From contig VSDK01010067.1 in NCBI GenBank assembly GCA_009767595.1, positions 127,409 to 191,408 of the forward strand: a stretch of DNA of 64,000 nucleotides, in the 5' to 3' direction. Under the pieces are notes generated by a model. It was not told the DNA's origin. It searched no databases and saw only the letters and a list, made by a program, of their open reading frames with translations. Origin of the DNA: Symbiodinium kawagutii. Taxonomy: Eukaryota > Sar > Dinophyceae > Suessiales > Symbiodiniaceae. Below, piece by piece: positions 1-11,403 of this stretch (positions within the stretch are counted from its first letter, which is position 1; every line of letters starts with the position of its first letter). A program made the translations under genes and the position numbers.

Positions 1-335
1 CAGTTCATGGCCACTTTCATTAGGGAAACCACCAGTTGAATAGGAAACCACCATAGATTGTGAGTGATGGATTGTTGGCGATGGTTCATTTGCACGAACC
101 AGCTATACCCATCACAAACGAGTAAGATTGACAACTGATAACCAATCAGCTTCATTAGCTGATGAATGCCGATTATTAAGCATGGTTAATACTAACAAGC
201 TTCACTAGGCTTCATTATTGGTTCATAGTTAATCATCAATAAGCATCATAGATCAGCATCGGGCAGCTCAGCCAGAATGGTCACAAGTAGTGTTGATGAT
301 AGTGGTTGAATGTGGTTGATACAGACGTGGTTGAG

Positions 336-412
336 AATGCTTCATACATCGCCGGGACACCGGTTGGACGAGTGTGGTGGGCTTCATGATCGTCCTCAAC
401 CTGCCATGGCAG
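336..412 (+). CDS. Candidate internal exon, unknown product
   Basis: A short frame opens after a TGA at 332-334 and runs to CAG followed by gtcacg, a usable GT donor. The reading contains DTGWTSVVGFMIVLNLPWQ, hydrophobic with mostly G/C third positions, unlike the AT-rich filler around it. G/T-rich filler lies just upstream (280-335), which is the wrong side for the intron pattern seen elsewhere, so support is weak. It is not phase-compatible with the next candidate exon at 4699 without a missing exon. Function not recognised. Confidence 0.25.
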
Positions 413-2775
413 GTCACGACCCACGCAACGTCATCACCCATGATTCATAAGACATCATTCACAACCTGATTCATTGACCTTTTAGCGGAAACGAACCATA
501 ATATGCAGGGTTTGTAAGTACTGGTTCTCCCTAATTATCAACCATAATTGAGCTTCAAGTAGAACCAGCAGTTACAAACCATCAATTCACCATCAATGCA
601 CCATTGGTTTGCCTGCATTGACCATCATTTGCCGGCAATCATCCATTTGTTAAGCAGCCAAACCATCAAGTATCCGCATTGACCATCACCAGTGACCATG
701 GGTACACTACAATTATTGACCGTCAATGGACCGTCAGTGAACCACATTTAGTTGCCATCCGCAAGTAGTACCCGATCGAGGCAGGGGCGGAAGTTTACAA
801 TTTATAAATACGTCTAGGGAAGACATTTGTACATATAGGATGCTGGGCAATGAAACCCCAGGATAACAAAAACGCTCCAGCAATATCCCCACAACAAAAA
901 CAGACAAAAAAGCACTAGTGCAACAAAAACCACAACAAAAACACCAGCGCAACAGCAACAAAAAACCCTCCTGTGCAACTTCACAACACAGGAAGTGATC
1001 CAAGTATCACACAGGCCACACAAAATTACGATATTTCACCTCTCCAAGATAACTTCGCGCAGCGCTACGATTGCGGAATGTACAGGCACCTGACTTTGTC
1101 GTGCCTTGTTTGAGGAAACCATTTGTTTTAGTTGCGGCGCTGGCTTCCAGGAAGTCGTGCCCTTTTGCAAAAACACAGGGCAACTTTGTGCTCGAAACGT
1201 CGTGCTTTTTTAGTGTAAGGATCATTTGCACCAGATTTAGCCTGTGCTGAGCTATGTTCGGGAAGGACGTGGTGTTAAATGATGTTAAATGTGTTGTGCG
1301 TTGAGCTGGGGGAGCCCAACCTCGATTCTTCATGTGGTTTAGCAATATTGTCAAAATCGCCGCGTTGAGGTTGGGAAGTGCAACCTTGGTGCAGCATGAT
1401 GCAGCCATTTTTTCACTGTCTCTATTTTTCTTTTGATCTCGGAGTGTTGCTGACTCAGCGTGTCCCCTGATCTCATTTGGATCTTGTTTTGATCTCTTTG
1501 TTTTGGGGCACAAGCTCAGGGAGCCAGTCATCACCATTTGTGATGAAGCTTGAAAACAGGCGAGCAAACAACAAAAGAAGTGTTCAAGACCTATCTCGGT
1601 GATCCCTATTTTTCCTGAAACGTGAAACGCAGGCGAGCAAACACCAAAATCAAGGTTCTCAGATGATCTTACGTTGGCATGGGGGAAAACTCAGGCGGCA
1701 TGGCTAAGGCATGGCTTCTCACACATGCGTATACATAGGGGAACAATAACAGGGCATGACCAAGGCATGGCTTTGTCGTCCCCCCTTGCAATTACAGAAC
1801 AGCCACGCGTGCGCCAACTGCCGAGCCTGTCACGCAAATTGACGACCTCTTCATCTCTCCATCATCAATCTGTGCAGCCCTGCCATTGCGGAAAGGCATC
1901 CAAGATCAGCAAAGTCTGGAGACTGACCGAGGAAACCTGGCACGGACCAGTCTTCCCTGGCGGGAGCTTCGTTGCGGAAAGATATGGAGGCCACCTGAAT
2001 TGTGAACACGTTGGCCTCATGGGGCTTGCCTCTCCCACAAAGATGCCCGGCTCTCACTTCGGAATGGGTAGCCGCGGGGGCCCGGGGCGCAGCCATGTGC
2101 TCACGGGGCAGAGGCAATTGGGAAGAAAGGCATGGATTGCATGGGGTTAAGCCCTAGGGCTCTTGGGGGGCAAAGCTGTGGGCCCATGCCGAAAAGGATT
2201 CAGGGTGGTTTACGTGAGCAGCAAAATCCAGAGCCATCAGGTTCGTGTCGATGCAGGTGTATCCACAGGAACCGCGATATGAGCGAGGGCACCGCCCCCG
2301 GCTGCCAAGCAAAGCGTGGGATAGCTGGACAGATCTACAGTGGCTTTGTGCCAAGCAGCCAAAATTTCCGGGCAAAAAAAAATGTTTGATGCCCATCACT
2401 TTCAAAATGACTACACCCTCGCATCGTGGAATGACATCGGAGACCGTGGCTCACGGTGTGCCAGGAGGAGCACCATGGAGACCAGGTCTTTGTGCCCTTG
2501 GCGCAAAGCCGAGGCCTTAAACTGCGGCGGGATGGCAATGCAACACCCCAAGTGTCAGAAAAAATGTAAAGGGATCAAAGGGGAAAAGTCCCGTTCACTT
2601 TGCGGAAATGGCCGGCTTGGGACTGTCAAGGCAAACCGTCCTTCTTCAAGTTCATGGAGGGAAGCCAGGCGCGATTGGCGAGAAAGGGAGAGAAAACCAA
2701 AAGTAAGGCTGACAAAAATCAAGACTGCTGAGCAAGTTGGCCCATCAGCCAAGTCAAGTTCTGTGATTGAGTGCA
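413..2775. other. No assignable gene
   Basis: Mixed filler with CCATCA/GGTTGA motifs to about 730, then more balanced sequence. A 186-codon frame on the minus strand (1007-1567) and a 158-codon frame on the plus strand (1674-2150) are open, but neither shows a recognisable motif. Two near-identical short repeats, around 1560 and 1633, share CAGGCGAGCAAACA. A GGCATGGCT-type direct repeat occurs near 1700-1770. I see no RNA gene here. Confidence 0.4.
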
Positions 2776-3069
2776 ATGTCAACGGTGCAAGTGCGCCAAG
2801 TGAAGATGCAGCGAGCAGCTGCGCTGAAGATTCAAGCGGCCTGGACAGGAAAGGTTGCGCGCACAGAGGTGCGCCAAGTGAAGGTGCAGCGAGCAGCTGC
2901 GCTGAAGATTCAAGCGGCCTGGACAGGAAAGGTTGCGCGCACAGAGATGCGCCAAGTGAAGATGCAGCGAGCAGCTGCCCTGAAGATTCAAGTGGCCTGG
3001 ACAGGAAAGGTTGCACGCATGGAGGCGTGTGAATCGCCAAATCTTCAGTTGCCATCTCTTTATCAGTGA
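2776..3069 (+). CDS. Small IQ-motif (calmodulin-binding) repeat protein or exon
   Basis: From ATG 2776 to the stop at 3067-3069 the frame encodes 97 residues, most of them three copies of a 26-residue unit whose core is AAALKIQAAWTGKVAR. This fits the IQ consensus (IQxxxRGxxxR-like; here IQAAWTGKVAR), which in known proteins binds calmodulin or calmodulin-like light chains on an amphipathic helix. The three units are almost identical at the DNA level (78 bp each), so expansion is recent. A TGA at 2764-2766 closes the frame just upstream, so ATG 2776 is the natural start unless this is an internal exon with an acceptor in between. The tail (about 20 residues) has no motif. At 97 residues it is much shorter than typical IQ proteins, so it may be a fragment. 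The IQ assignment is good; that it is a complete gene is uncertain. Confidence 0.55.
   Translation: MSTVQVRQVKMQRAAALKIQAAWTGKVARTEVRQVKVQRAAALKIQAAWTGKVARTEMRQVKMQRAAALKIQVAWTGKVARMEACESPNLQLPSLYQ
2791..3024 (+). repeat. Three tandem 78-bp units encoding IQ motifs
   Basis: Units at 2791-2868, 2869-2946 and 2947-3024 differ at only a few positions. The unit length is a multiple of three, which preserves the IQ reading frame. On the opposite strand the same units also stay open, giving shadow frames. Confidence 0.85.
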
Positions 3070-3663
3070 AAAAAGTGTGTGGCCATGACAAGTGCAAAGT
3101 GCCTGGCCGGGATAAACCCGTAGCGGCAGATCCATATTGATAACCATCAATGTGTTGGATAAATCACTAGCTTCTCAAGGTAAACTCGGGGTGGTTGAAA
3201 AAATGGATCTCTCACCACCGCGGGTGATTACATGCTGTTTTCAACGTCGCATCCACCACGGTGCAGAGGGTCCACTCACCCCAAGCTGAGCCCCGCTGAT
3301 GTGAACCTTTAACACTTCAGGGGAGCTGCCGCTTGCTGCTGGGCCAAAGGAGACTTGCTGGGTCACGAACAGACCCGCAGTCGGTTAATCGACGTGATAG
3401 AGCAAGGTGGTTGGTATAGTTAAATTATGTCACATTGAGGTCGTATCAGGTTAATTGATCTTAGCTGGCTACAAACTTGACTGACGTTGACATGAAAGAA
3501 CAAGTTGATACAAGTTGTAACTTGTCGTTGGAAAGTCAATGAACCAGCGGCGCAAACAATCAATACTTGAGAGCCCTGGCTGGTTGCCGTCCCTTCTGAT
3601 TGTTGAATGAGTAAGACCGATGTCATCAGTCTATCAAGCAGTGCGTACTTCAAACCTTGCCAG
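3070..3663. other. No gene recognised
   Basis: Balanced-composition sequence without a coding frame I trust, and no repeat family matching the rest of the window. Confidence 0.4.
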
Positions 3664-3735
3664 CGCTGCGCCTTCGCAACTGCTGATGGTGAGCCCATCG
3701 AACTTTTGGCCGCAGGTCATTCCAAGCTGTGCTAA
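3664..3735 (+). CDS. Candidate terminal exon, unknown product
   Basis: After a possible acceptor (ccttgccag) the frame reads 23 codons, including FATADGEPIELLAAGHSKLC, and ends at TAA 3733-3735. Composition is coding-like with dinoflagellate-type codon use. No upstream partner exon was identified. The opposite strand is also open here, so strand is not certain. Confidence 0.25.
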   Translation, partial: RCAFATADGEPIELLAAGHSKLC

Positions 3736-3782
3736 CCCGTGGAGCCTCGGCGAATGCAGGCTGAAAATCTTGTGCTTTGCTA

Positions 3783-4221
3783 GCGAGTCCGGGTAACGCT
3801 GGCTGAGGCCGTTTTCCGGTCACGCGGATCGGTCCCGGATGGCTGGGCAGCTGGTGGCGAGGACTGCGAACGGAATGTTCCAGTCGATCTCGAACCAATC
3901 CAAGCCAAACCGGAACCAAACCCGGGACAAACCGACCGTCTCGCGCGCGTCCCATCCGCAAGGTCTCCTCCTTTGCGAGCAGAAGCGCCGCGCTTTCCAG
4001 GAGAAAACATAGGATTTCAGCAGTATCATCAGATATCATCAGTCAACGTTGAACCAAAATACGCTCGAGACATCACCGTTTTTTCTTTTCTAAGGCCGAA
4101 AGAACATCAAAATGCTCAAAGTATTGCAGTCGCGCGAGAAATTAGCACTATCGATTTTTCATATTTTTCATCTCTCAATGACACCCCGCGCAGCGTTTTT
4201 TTGAAGAAGTTGGTGTTGTGA
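3783..4221 (+). other. Long open stretch, coding status and strand unresolved
   Basis: The plus strand is open for about 145 codons after a TAG near 3780 down to the TGA at 4219-4221, with no ATG. The minus strand is also open over 3650-4039 (129 codons from an ATG). Plus-strand use is favoured because all better genes here are on +, and because a GT donor (AAGTTG then gtgttg) near 4212 is followed by the G/T-rich filler typical of intron starts. No domain recognised on either strand. Confidence 0.2.
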
Positions 4222-4680
4222 AACGTGTCATTTTTTGATTTGTGGTGTTGTGAAATATGGTGTTCAGAGAAGAGGTATGGTGAGATGTGGTTCTATGAGA
4301 ATTGATGTTGTGAGCGAGCATGTAAAGAAGTGATTGTGAAATAAATTTCAATTTCCGTAACACGGAAATTCTGCAGCTGCGTCACCAAATTTGCCCCGAG
4401 TAGCCAATGTCAAACACGGAACATCTTTTACTCTTGTCCATCACCAGCCATCAACTGGCATTAGCTAACCAAGAAGTGACCGCCATCGATAATCATCAAC
4501 CATGATGACTCAACCATCATGTATCACCAGCGAAGAACCAACCGTTCACCACTCGTTGAGACACATCCATAAATGTCATTAGCTCCTAGTACAGTGCCAC
4601 CGCTCAACCAACCACCCAAGAACCATTTAGCAGCCACCAGTTAGTCACTATTCGCCACACATCCACCAATCATTTGCGCC
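4222..4680. other. Intron-like filler, G/T-rich then C/A-rich
   Basis: 4200-4330 is rich in GGTGTTGTG-type words. From about 4430 to 4680 the strand bias flips to CCATCA/AACCATC words, leading into the exon at 4681/4699. Confidence 0.5.
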
Positions 4681-4795
4681 ATGGGTTCACCATTCAAGTT
4701 GCTTCCGAGGCACCGCGCCTCCGAGCTCACCACTCTGAGCGCGGAAACGGCGGGCCCCGGCGCAAGGAGGCGGTCCAGCGGGTGTGGCTCGTCAG
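4681..4795 (+). CDS. Gene A, exon 1 (ATG) or internal exon starting at 4699
   Basis: GC-rich island in AT-rich filler, ending in GTCAG followed by gtggtg. ATG 4681 is in frame (MGSPFK, then LLPRHRASELTTL) and could be the start codon. Alternatively 'ttcaag' at 4693-4698 is an acceptor and the exon starts at 4699, because C/A-rich intron-end filler precedes it. Ends with one unpaired base (phase 1), which joins the exon at 5302. Product not recognised; the region is rich in Ser, Arg and Gly. Confidence 0.5.
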
Positions 4796-5301
4796 GTGGT
4801 GGCTCAGCACATGTGGGCTACAAAGTGAGCCCCCAATTTGCTAATTTTGTTTACCACGGCTATTATTCCACGATCAAAAGCCAAGAGTCTGCCGTTTTAG
4901 GCGCCTTTGCGGTTTGAAAAAAACCTGCCAAAATCAGTTCGCAATCGTTTGTTGTCGTTTTCCGAAAAAGGTCGCCAAAACATGTTGTGAAGTATGTTCT
5001 TCATTTATGTTCAGCGTTTGTTTAAGCACGTGTTCGACACATATTTAGAATTGGTTAATTACGACATATGTTTTTCACGTGGTGCACGTTGTAAAGCCGA
5101 AAACTTGAATTTTGAATTCTCTACACCGTTCGTGTCGGATCCTAAGGACATACATCATGTTGCAGTATTACATCAAAATTCCTGCTCTTCGCACTTGCAC
5201 ACACACCGTATAGCCCAACATTATTCGCATTTTCATCGTGAAATATCAACGATAACCATGCAGTCATGAGACAAATTGTAAGCCAATCGTTTCGCTACCA
5301 G

Positions 5302-5425
5302 CATCGCTGCAAGATCCTACCGGACGCCTACTGCGCTTGTGGGAGAAACGAACGGCAAGGCCGCCACCGACGCTGCGGGGCGACGCCACGGGGGAACGGG
5401 TCCAATGGTTGCTGCGACTGAACGG
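5302..5425 (+). CDS. Gene A, exon 2
   Basis: Acceptor gctaccag, donor CGG followed by gtaact. Two frames are open over all 124 nt. The one chosen (2 nt, then TCG at 5304) contains GRLLRLWEKR and GERVQWLLRLNG and is the only one that keeps phase with both neighbouring exons. Product not recognised. Confidence 0.55.
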
Positions 5426-7187
5426 GTAACTGGGCCACGGTTGTGGAACTTTAACCGGTGGCTGATCATGTGCTGGCAGCTAGCCACGATTGATTAATTG
5501 AATTCATGGTCACCATGATTTCTACAACCATTGGTTTTCAAACGGGTTCATGAGCACTAACAATTATGGACAAATTGATCCAGCAACAATGATAGGCATC
5601 GTGGTGGCTTTGGCCATGGTTTTGGATAAGCCCGAAGAGTAGTGCAGGGTTAGAGCGGTTGAAATCGTTGATTCATCCTGGCTGGAAGTTTTTTCCATAC
5701 ATGGTTTATTTCACGGGTTGGATGCAACGCGCTTTGGACAATTCTGTTTGGGAGGTATTTGTTCCTTACCGCGGAATGTGGTGGAGATGCATTCGGACAT
5801 AAGCACGCCTCCAATTTAGACATTGTCTAGCCCAAAACCCTTAAATTGTTGATACTAACGAAGGCCCAAATTCCTGATGATTGAAACCATAAAATTGGGA
5901 CACTAGCCAATGTTTTCATTTTTTACCACATTAATGTCCGAATGCTGCTTTCCGGTCTGCGTCGGGACATCAACATGTGGACAGGCAATGTCCAAAGTCC
6001 AAGATCTCGTGTTGAACATTTAGGCAGCAATGTCCAAGTTAAAGTCCAAAAAAATACCGAAGTAAGGGTCCAACTGTGCCCAAATAACGTCCAACTCAAT
6101 GTCCAAATGGTCCCCAAATGGAACCTTTGCCGGTTGAAATTCCAGAGCTGATTGATCATTCAATAGTCAATAGTCAATTCACAGTGACTACCACGATCCA
6201 TGCAATATCGATTGTTTATCAAAGCGATGATGGTTAAGAGAATTGAAATTATTTGATATTTTGAATTGTTCAAATTGGGATGATGATCAAATTGACCTGC
6301 GAATATTTTTGGGTGCCGCGCAGTGCTGGCTACCAACCAGCAAATGATTAATCAAAGCTACTTGTAATGCCCAAAGGTTATCCCGTGTTTCACCAAACAT
6401 CAAAACATTGTGTTCGATGGTTTGTCGTAATTACCACCAGTGAGCGAACAAGACCGATGGGCACAAAAGATGATGAAAATCCGGAACATCCCTTGGCTGA
6501 TTTAGTGCATTGCTTTTGTCACTTTTGGGATGTGAACAGTTGTGGTTTGAAGACTGTGATTGCCGGATACCAAGACGGTTTAATTAAAAATCCGTTGCTC
6601 CGTTGCATGTTTCAGTAACTGATCAACTGCTGCTATGACCCGAAAAAGGCAGTATCATGATGGCCAGTTAACGGTTTTATGTTTCCTTTAATCGATTACC
6701 GTGAGAGGTTAACTGTCAGGCATAGCGCGCCATAATAATCATCAGCCGCCGTGGGAACCCTCACCAAACATCACAAACACTCACTGACGTCATTCAACAA
6801 TACAACGCATCACTCACCAGTCCTAACCATCATTCCCTGTAATTATGAATGATTGGTGACTGTGAATCACTATTAGTCATCATTCACCGCTTATTAATCA
6901 TTACGAAACATCATAACCATGAGAAACCATGATTGGCAATCATTAGCTAGAATTAACCAAGACCAGCCATCATGAACTACCAATTCAGCATCGAACAACC
7001 AGGATCAACCACAATCAACCATCAATTAACAAACAATCCATCAAACATGAACCATCATTAATTCACCAATTTGAAGCATATTAAACATCATCAAAAATCT
7101 TTAGCAGCCCTCATTAAAGCATTGGTTTGCTTACATTGACTACTAGCCATCATCAACCATCAACCATTAATCAAGCCAACTGTGCAG
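5426..7187. other. Gene A intron
   Basis: Starts gtaact. It holds filler, including a run of GTCC/CCAA-type words near 5990-6110, and from about 6720 to 7180 a dense C/A-rich array (CATCAACC, AACCATCA) ending in tgtgcag. No gene seen inside. Confidence 0.5.
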
Positions 7188-7332
7188 ACGTGGAGCCTCA
7201 GCATCGCAGCTTGTCCCTTGTCTTCAGGCTACAGAGTGGAGCAGTGTAGCTTTGGCCGGCAGAGCCTTTATGGGTCCCTGGGCAGAGTCAGCGATACGCT
7301 GGGTAGCAGCGGGTTCGCTTCGGAAATCGCTG
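7188..7332 (+). CDS. Gene A, exon 3
   Basis: 145 nt between tgtgcag and gttaag. The phase-consistent frame (1 nt, then CGT at 7189) contains LQATEWSSVALAGRAFMGPW and is fully open. A second frame is open too but breaks phase with the exon at 8801. G/T-rich filler (GGTTAACGATGG) begins within 60 bp after the donor. Product not recognised. Confidence 0.55.
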
Positions 7333-8800
7333 GTTAAGAATAGTTGGGAGCGCTGGGTTCGCGGTGAAGAGGTGGATAGTAGATGTTAGTAGTGGTTAAC
7401 GATGGTTAATGATGGGTCAAGACTGGTTAAGAATGATGGCTTGCTTCATCATGGGGCAATGATCAGTTGATTCATGTTTCCTCCGACATTGTACCAACGG
7501 GCAATAGGCAACACTTTGCAAAAAAGGAAGCCAGCTACAACCAGCTATACACTCAGCTTTCACCATTTCTACTGGTTCTGATTGCTATGTTCAGAATTGT
7601 TCAGAATAAAGTATGATATTTCAATATATTTCAGTTAGTAGAAAACTCTGCAACCGCGTATATAACCATCACCAATGGTAGCGTTGGTACTACCAGTCAG
7701 CATTTTCGACTTGGTCGAGAGAGGAAAGCCACCAAAGCTGCTGGTAACAAGTAATATCAAGAAGTAGCCAGCATGTCATTTTCACAATTTCACCACTACT
7801 GAGAGCAACTTTACAACTATAGATGAGAGTGGACGCGCATAGACCAGACCTGAAGTATGAAACGTTTGTACGTCAAGAAACGTCAGGAAATGGGGGGGGG
7901 CCTGCAGACATCACTTTTCGGATAAGAAATCGGGGTCTTTCCCTCAAGGGAACATCCTAAGGTCTATGAAGTGCACTAAGGCACAGTATCAATCTCTGCA
8001 ATCGATTGCCAAACTGGGCTGTCAGCAGGTTGGGGGGTTGCACCCAGCATCCATTAGGACTGGAGCACGGAATCTTGGATCAGGAATATGTCATCCAGAG
8101 TTGGTTGTCCAGGCTTTTTATCTATTCCTATACCGTTGTTGATCAGCCTCCTGTTCGATCGACAAGCCTTTAAACGGGATCTATGAGCGACTGGTGCTGG
8201 GTCAACCGCTGATTGTCAACTTGGTGAGTGATTAACAACTCATAAACTTTGATCAATAGAGTCAACCCATACACACAAATAATGAGTCAGCCATGGTTAG
8301 CAACCCAATAGTGACTAATGATGATTAGTTGACATTGGTCAAGACACTGTCAAAATAGTACTTGATTATGCCCCATCAGAAATAGCAGTAGTTCCTAGCG
8401 AACACTTAGACGATAGTTACCACTTGTTCAGGGACAAGACGACCATTTTGGGTTTGGTAACTAATGGTTTTGGGGTAGAGGCTGCTTTGCTCTTGGGCAT
8501 TGAAATTATGGAATTTGTAGATATGGCATTATATGGCTCAGGGTCAAGGGCCCCCAATCATCCGCACTATCAACTATTCTCACTATCACATTCTTGTAAC
8601 TTTTAACGGTCGTGGGAATCACAAGAATAACCACGGTTGATATCCAACATACTTAACCAATAGTGCTAAGTCTCAATTGTTACCATTGTTAGCCACTATT
8701 CAACCACTACCAACCACTATTAAACACTACTTGGTTGTTATTCAACCACCACTAACCAATATTGAACACAAATAAGTGTGACCATTATTAACCACTGAAG
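7333..8800. other. Gene A intron
   Basis: G/T-rich to about 7480, mixed in the middle, then C/A-rich from about 8640 (AACCACTATT words) to the acceptor accactgaag. No gene recognised. Confidence 0.5.
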
Positions 8801-8845
8801 ATGACGCAACAAAGGATCGACCCCCCGAATGGGAGGCGAGCATGG
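8801..8845 (+). CDS. Gene A, exon 4 (15 codons)
   Basis: Phase-0 exon reading MTQQRIDPPNGRRAW, ended by a strong GT donor (gtgaaa). It is followed by a very short intron of 59 bp with a good pyrimidine tract (cttcatcacctcttccag). Short, so supported mainly by splice signals and phase agreement on both sides. Confidence 0.45.
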
Positions 8846-8904
8846 GTGAAACGCAGCACGGCCGCTGAGCGCTGTAACTCCGTTTTCTTCATCACCTCTT
8901 CCAG

Positions 8905-8948
8905 ATTTATGACATGAGACGTGGGAGCAGAATGCAGCAGACCCTACG
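8905..8948 (+). CDS. Gene A, exon 5
   Basis: Reads IYDMRRGSRMQQTL plus two bases (CG), then gtttct donor and G/T-rich filler (TTTCGAATGG, GATGGTTTG). The two leftover bases join the single C that starts the exon at 11404. Confidence 0.45.
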
Positions 8949-9174
8949 GTTTCTAATGGTCTCGAAGGTTTCGAATGGTTTCTATGCTTTTGATGGTTTG
9001 TGATTGCAAATGATGTTTAATAAAGGTTGATGATGGTCATAAGCTGGTTGAGAAGGAATATTCAAAACAGGAGACTCCCGAAATGGCTGGTCTATTGCTG
9101 TTTGGGGGTAGCGGTATGTCTGAGAATACTCAGTGTGTATATCAGTGTAAAAGCCCTGCACATATGGTTGTATA

Positions 9175-9231
9175 ATTACGCGCAAACCCCCCAGTTCGCC
9201 CACAGGGCGAACGGGGGGGTTTGCGCGTAAT
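9175..9231. repeat. Near-perfect palindrome, 27-bp arms, 3-nt loop
   Basis: Left arm 9175-9201 begins ATTACGCGCAAACCCCCC. Right arm 9205-9231 ends GGGGGGTTTGCGCGTAAT. The arms differ at one position, and ACA forms the loop. The structure is far beyond chance and is G/C-rich in an AT-rich intron. It directly abuts the telomere-like tract. Confidence 0.9.
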
Positions 9232-9232
9232 A

Positions 9233-9415
9233 GTTTATGGTTTATAGTTTAAGGGTTTTAGGGCTTATGGTTTTAGGGTTTTAGGGTTTATGATTTCAAG
9301 GTTTTATTGTTTTTCTCAAAGGTTTTTAGGTTTTTGGCTTTACGGTTTATCGTTTTAGGGTTTATGGTTTAGGGTTTTAGGGTTTGTGGTTTTAGGGTTT
9401 TAGGGTTTTAGGGTT
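9233..9415 (+). repeat. Interstitial degenerate telomere-like repeats (TTTAGGG / TTTTAGGG)
   Basis: At least eight exact TTTAGGG heptamers, several as TTTTAGGG, interspersed with TTTATGG and similar derivatives. TTTAGGG is the plant-type telomere unit reported in dinoflagellates, so this looks like an old interstitial telomeric tract inside an intron of gene A. Confidence 0.75.
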
Positions 9416-9865
9416 GTATGTCTCCAGAATGCGAGCAAAACACAGGTCAAGGACCTGCGCGCGCCGTCAAGATGCGCTTCATGTCACACATGTGCATTTT
9501 GTCCTGTAAAAACCAATGTTTTTTGACGTTCCAAGAGGCTGAGGACAGAGGCGCGGGCAAACTGAGGTATTTGCCCGTGTAATTACCAATCATCCCAGGT
9601 TTACATGGTCAATGTCAATATTGGTCAATAATGGCGAATAGCATGCAATAATGACAAACAGACTATTGCCAACCATTATCGCATGTTTATATCATTCTTA
9701 TGACCATGATGATAGTAGCCATTATTCAGAGAAATACGATATGGCGAGCTGGTGCCAAGTGTTTTGCAAGTCAAAGGATGCTTACTCATATCCCAACAGG
9801 GTCACGCAACTGTTCATGGCAGACTGGTTCACAGCCAGTACAAGGTATACAACCGTATCACACAT

Positions 9866-9969
9866 GGGGGTTTCTTGAAATAGGGGACCACCCAAAATGG
9901 TGGCTTTGTTATTGTAAATGGTTCATATAGGATGATTTGGACGTGCCCCTATTTTTGAGAAGCACCCGC
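9866..9969. mobile_element. MITE-like palindromic element, copy 1
   Basis: Ends GGGGGTTTCTTGAAATAGGG and the inverse AATTTTTGAGAAGCACCC-like arm, with the family core (AAATGG...GATGATTTGG) between. No coding capacity. Moderately diverged from the best copies at 17866 and 36533. Confidence 0.7.
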
Positions 9970-10670
9970 AATGGATAGGTAGTTAGGTATATGTTCGAGG
10001 GGCTTTCTTACGAAGCGACACGACATAGTTTTTTGTGGTAAAGCTGTCCATAGTCACAAAATAACTTGAGCATAGTAGTTTCTTCATAGTTATTTATCAT
10101 AATAACTAGTTTTGTTCACAGGTTCTTACATCATGACATACAAACATAGTACCAGTACTGTAGTGAGCGACAAGCCATGATTCTGGGTTGTCACGGACCA
10201 CAGCTGGTTGATTCTGATGATTCAGCTGATTCAATAATGTGGTTTTCCATTTCAGACAGGGTAGAAGAATCAACTCAGATCGATATTGATCATGGGTTTG
10301 AACTTGAAAACTGATAGGGTAGAAAACTCACATCAGCCTATGCAAAAGGCGTGGAGGCAAAGGCAGCGTCACTGGTGCTCCTAAAATTGACCTGGGGTCC
10401 CGTCAAAATGGGCCCATGCGACTTTGGCGGTGCCAACATGTCCCAAAGTTGATTTCGTTAGTTGCTTATAGTTAGAGTATCAGAAGGAATTACTAGACTC
10501 TAATTGTAACATGAACTACATCCATTAATTGTGATCATTAGTTGTAGATTAGCAGCAGCCCTTAATTAGCCAATCATGACCCACAAGTGCCGTTAATGCG
10601 GAGTCCGGTGATTGGTGTTCGCGGTCATGAACTTGGTCAGTGGAAACTTTTGGAGGCCTTGGTCTAGTAG

Positions 10671-11070
10671 GATATGGCGAGCTTGGTCAATATGGGGGGT
10701 TCTCAAGTCATTGTGAACCCCCAAAATGGTTGGTTCATTACTATAACTGATTCGCAACTGGAGGATTTAAGGGTACCCCTATTTAAAGAAACCACAGTAG
10801 TAAGCAACTAAAAGGGGGGTAGTAGTTCACATCCCAACAGTTGGGCGAGCAAATGGCCATTTATGGAATTGGGTTCATAGCCGTTTGGGGTAAGGCCCTT
10901 CACCCTCCTAACCGAGAATCTCTGGAAAATCACCACATTGTAACCCATAGAAAGCATCTTGATCTTAGCTGGGTGAGGGTAGGCTTTCATGCTGGATGCT
11001 AGCACCGCAAAAACTAGGAGACTGTTGAAGGGTGTCCCCACAGTTATAGGCAGGTATGCAACCAGGTCCA
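10671..11070. repeat. Dispersed repeat (CATCCCAACAG family) interrupted by a MITE
   Basis: Begins GATATGGCGAGCT and contains CACATCCCAACAG, then ATTTATGGAAT and a TTCATAGCC/GGCCCTT block. Related sequence occurs near 9739-9850, 16880-17110, 26939-27080 and, as a short match, 59617. It looks like a non-coding transposed unit. Boundaries are approximate. Confidence 0.45.
10694..10795. mobile_element. MITE-like element, copy 2 (degenerate)
   Basis: GGGTTCTCAAG...ACCCCCAAAATGG on the left and GGTACCCCTATTTAAAGAAACC on the right. It interrupts the dispersed repeat that begins GATATGGCGAGCT at 10671 and resumes near 10830. Confidence 0.6.
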
Positions 11071-11403
11071 CAACCAACAATCAGTGCGACGTACCCAAAC
11101 AATAATCTGGCTTGTGGTTTTAAAATGTTTTAAACATTTTATAGGGGGTTATACTGCTCAATATTAGGGGATAATCACCAACAATACAATGGTTAAGCAA
11201 CTACTGGTTGAAACCACCAACAATAGTGGGATTACGACCAACTTAGGCTTGACCAACAATAATGGGAGTATGCACCCAACGATAATGGGATTAATCCCAA
11301 TAGTGGAATGTCACAGCAGTCATGACCAACAAAAAGCTTGAATTGGGACGTGCAATGACCTGCACCTGCCTTTGATCAAAACGACGTACCATCGTTTCTC
11401 CAG

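Noticed and set aside
1007..1567. 186-codon minus-strand frame
   Set aside because: No motif, no coding-type codon bias, opposite strand to all supported genes. Left as unassigned.
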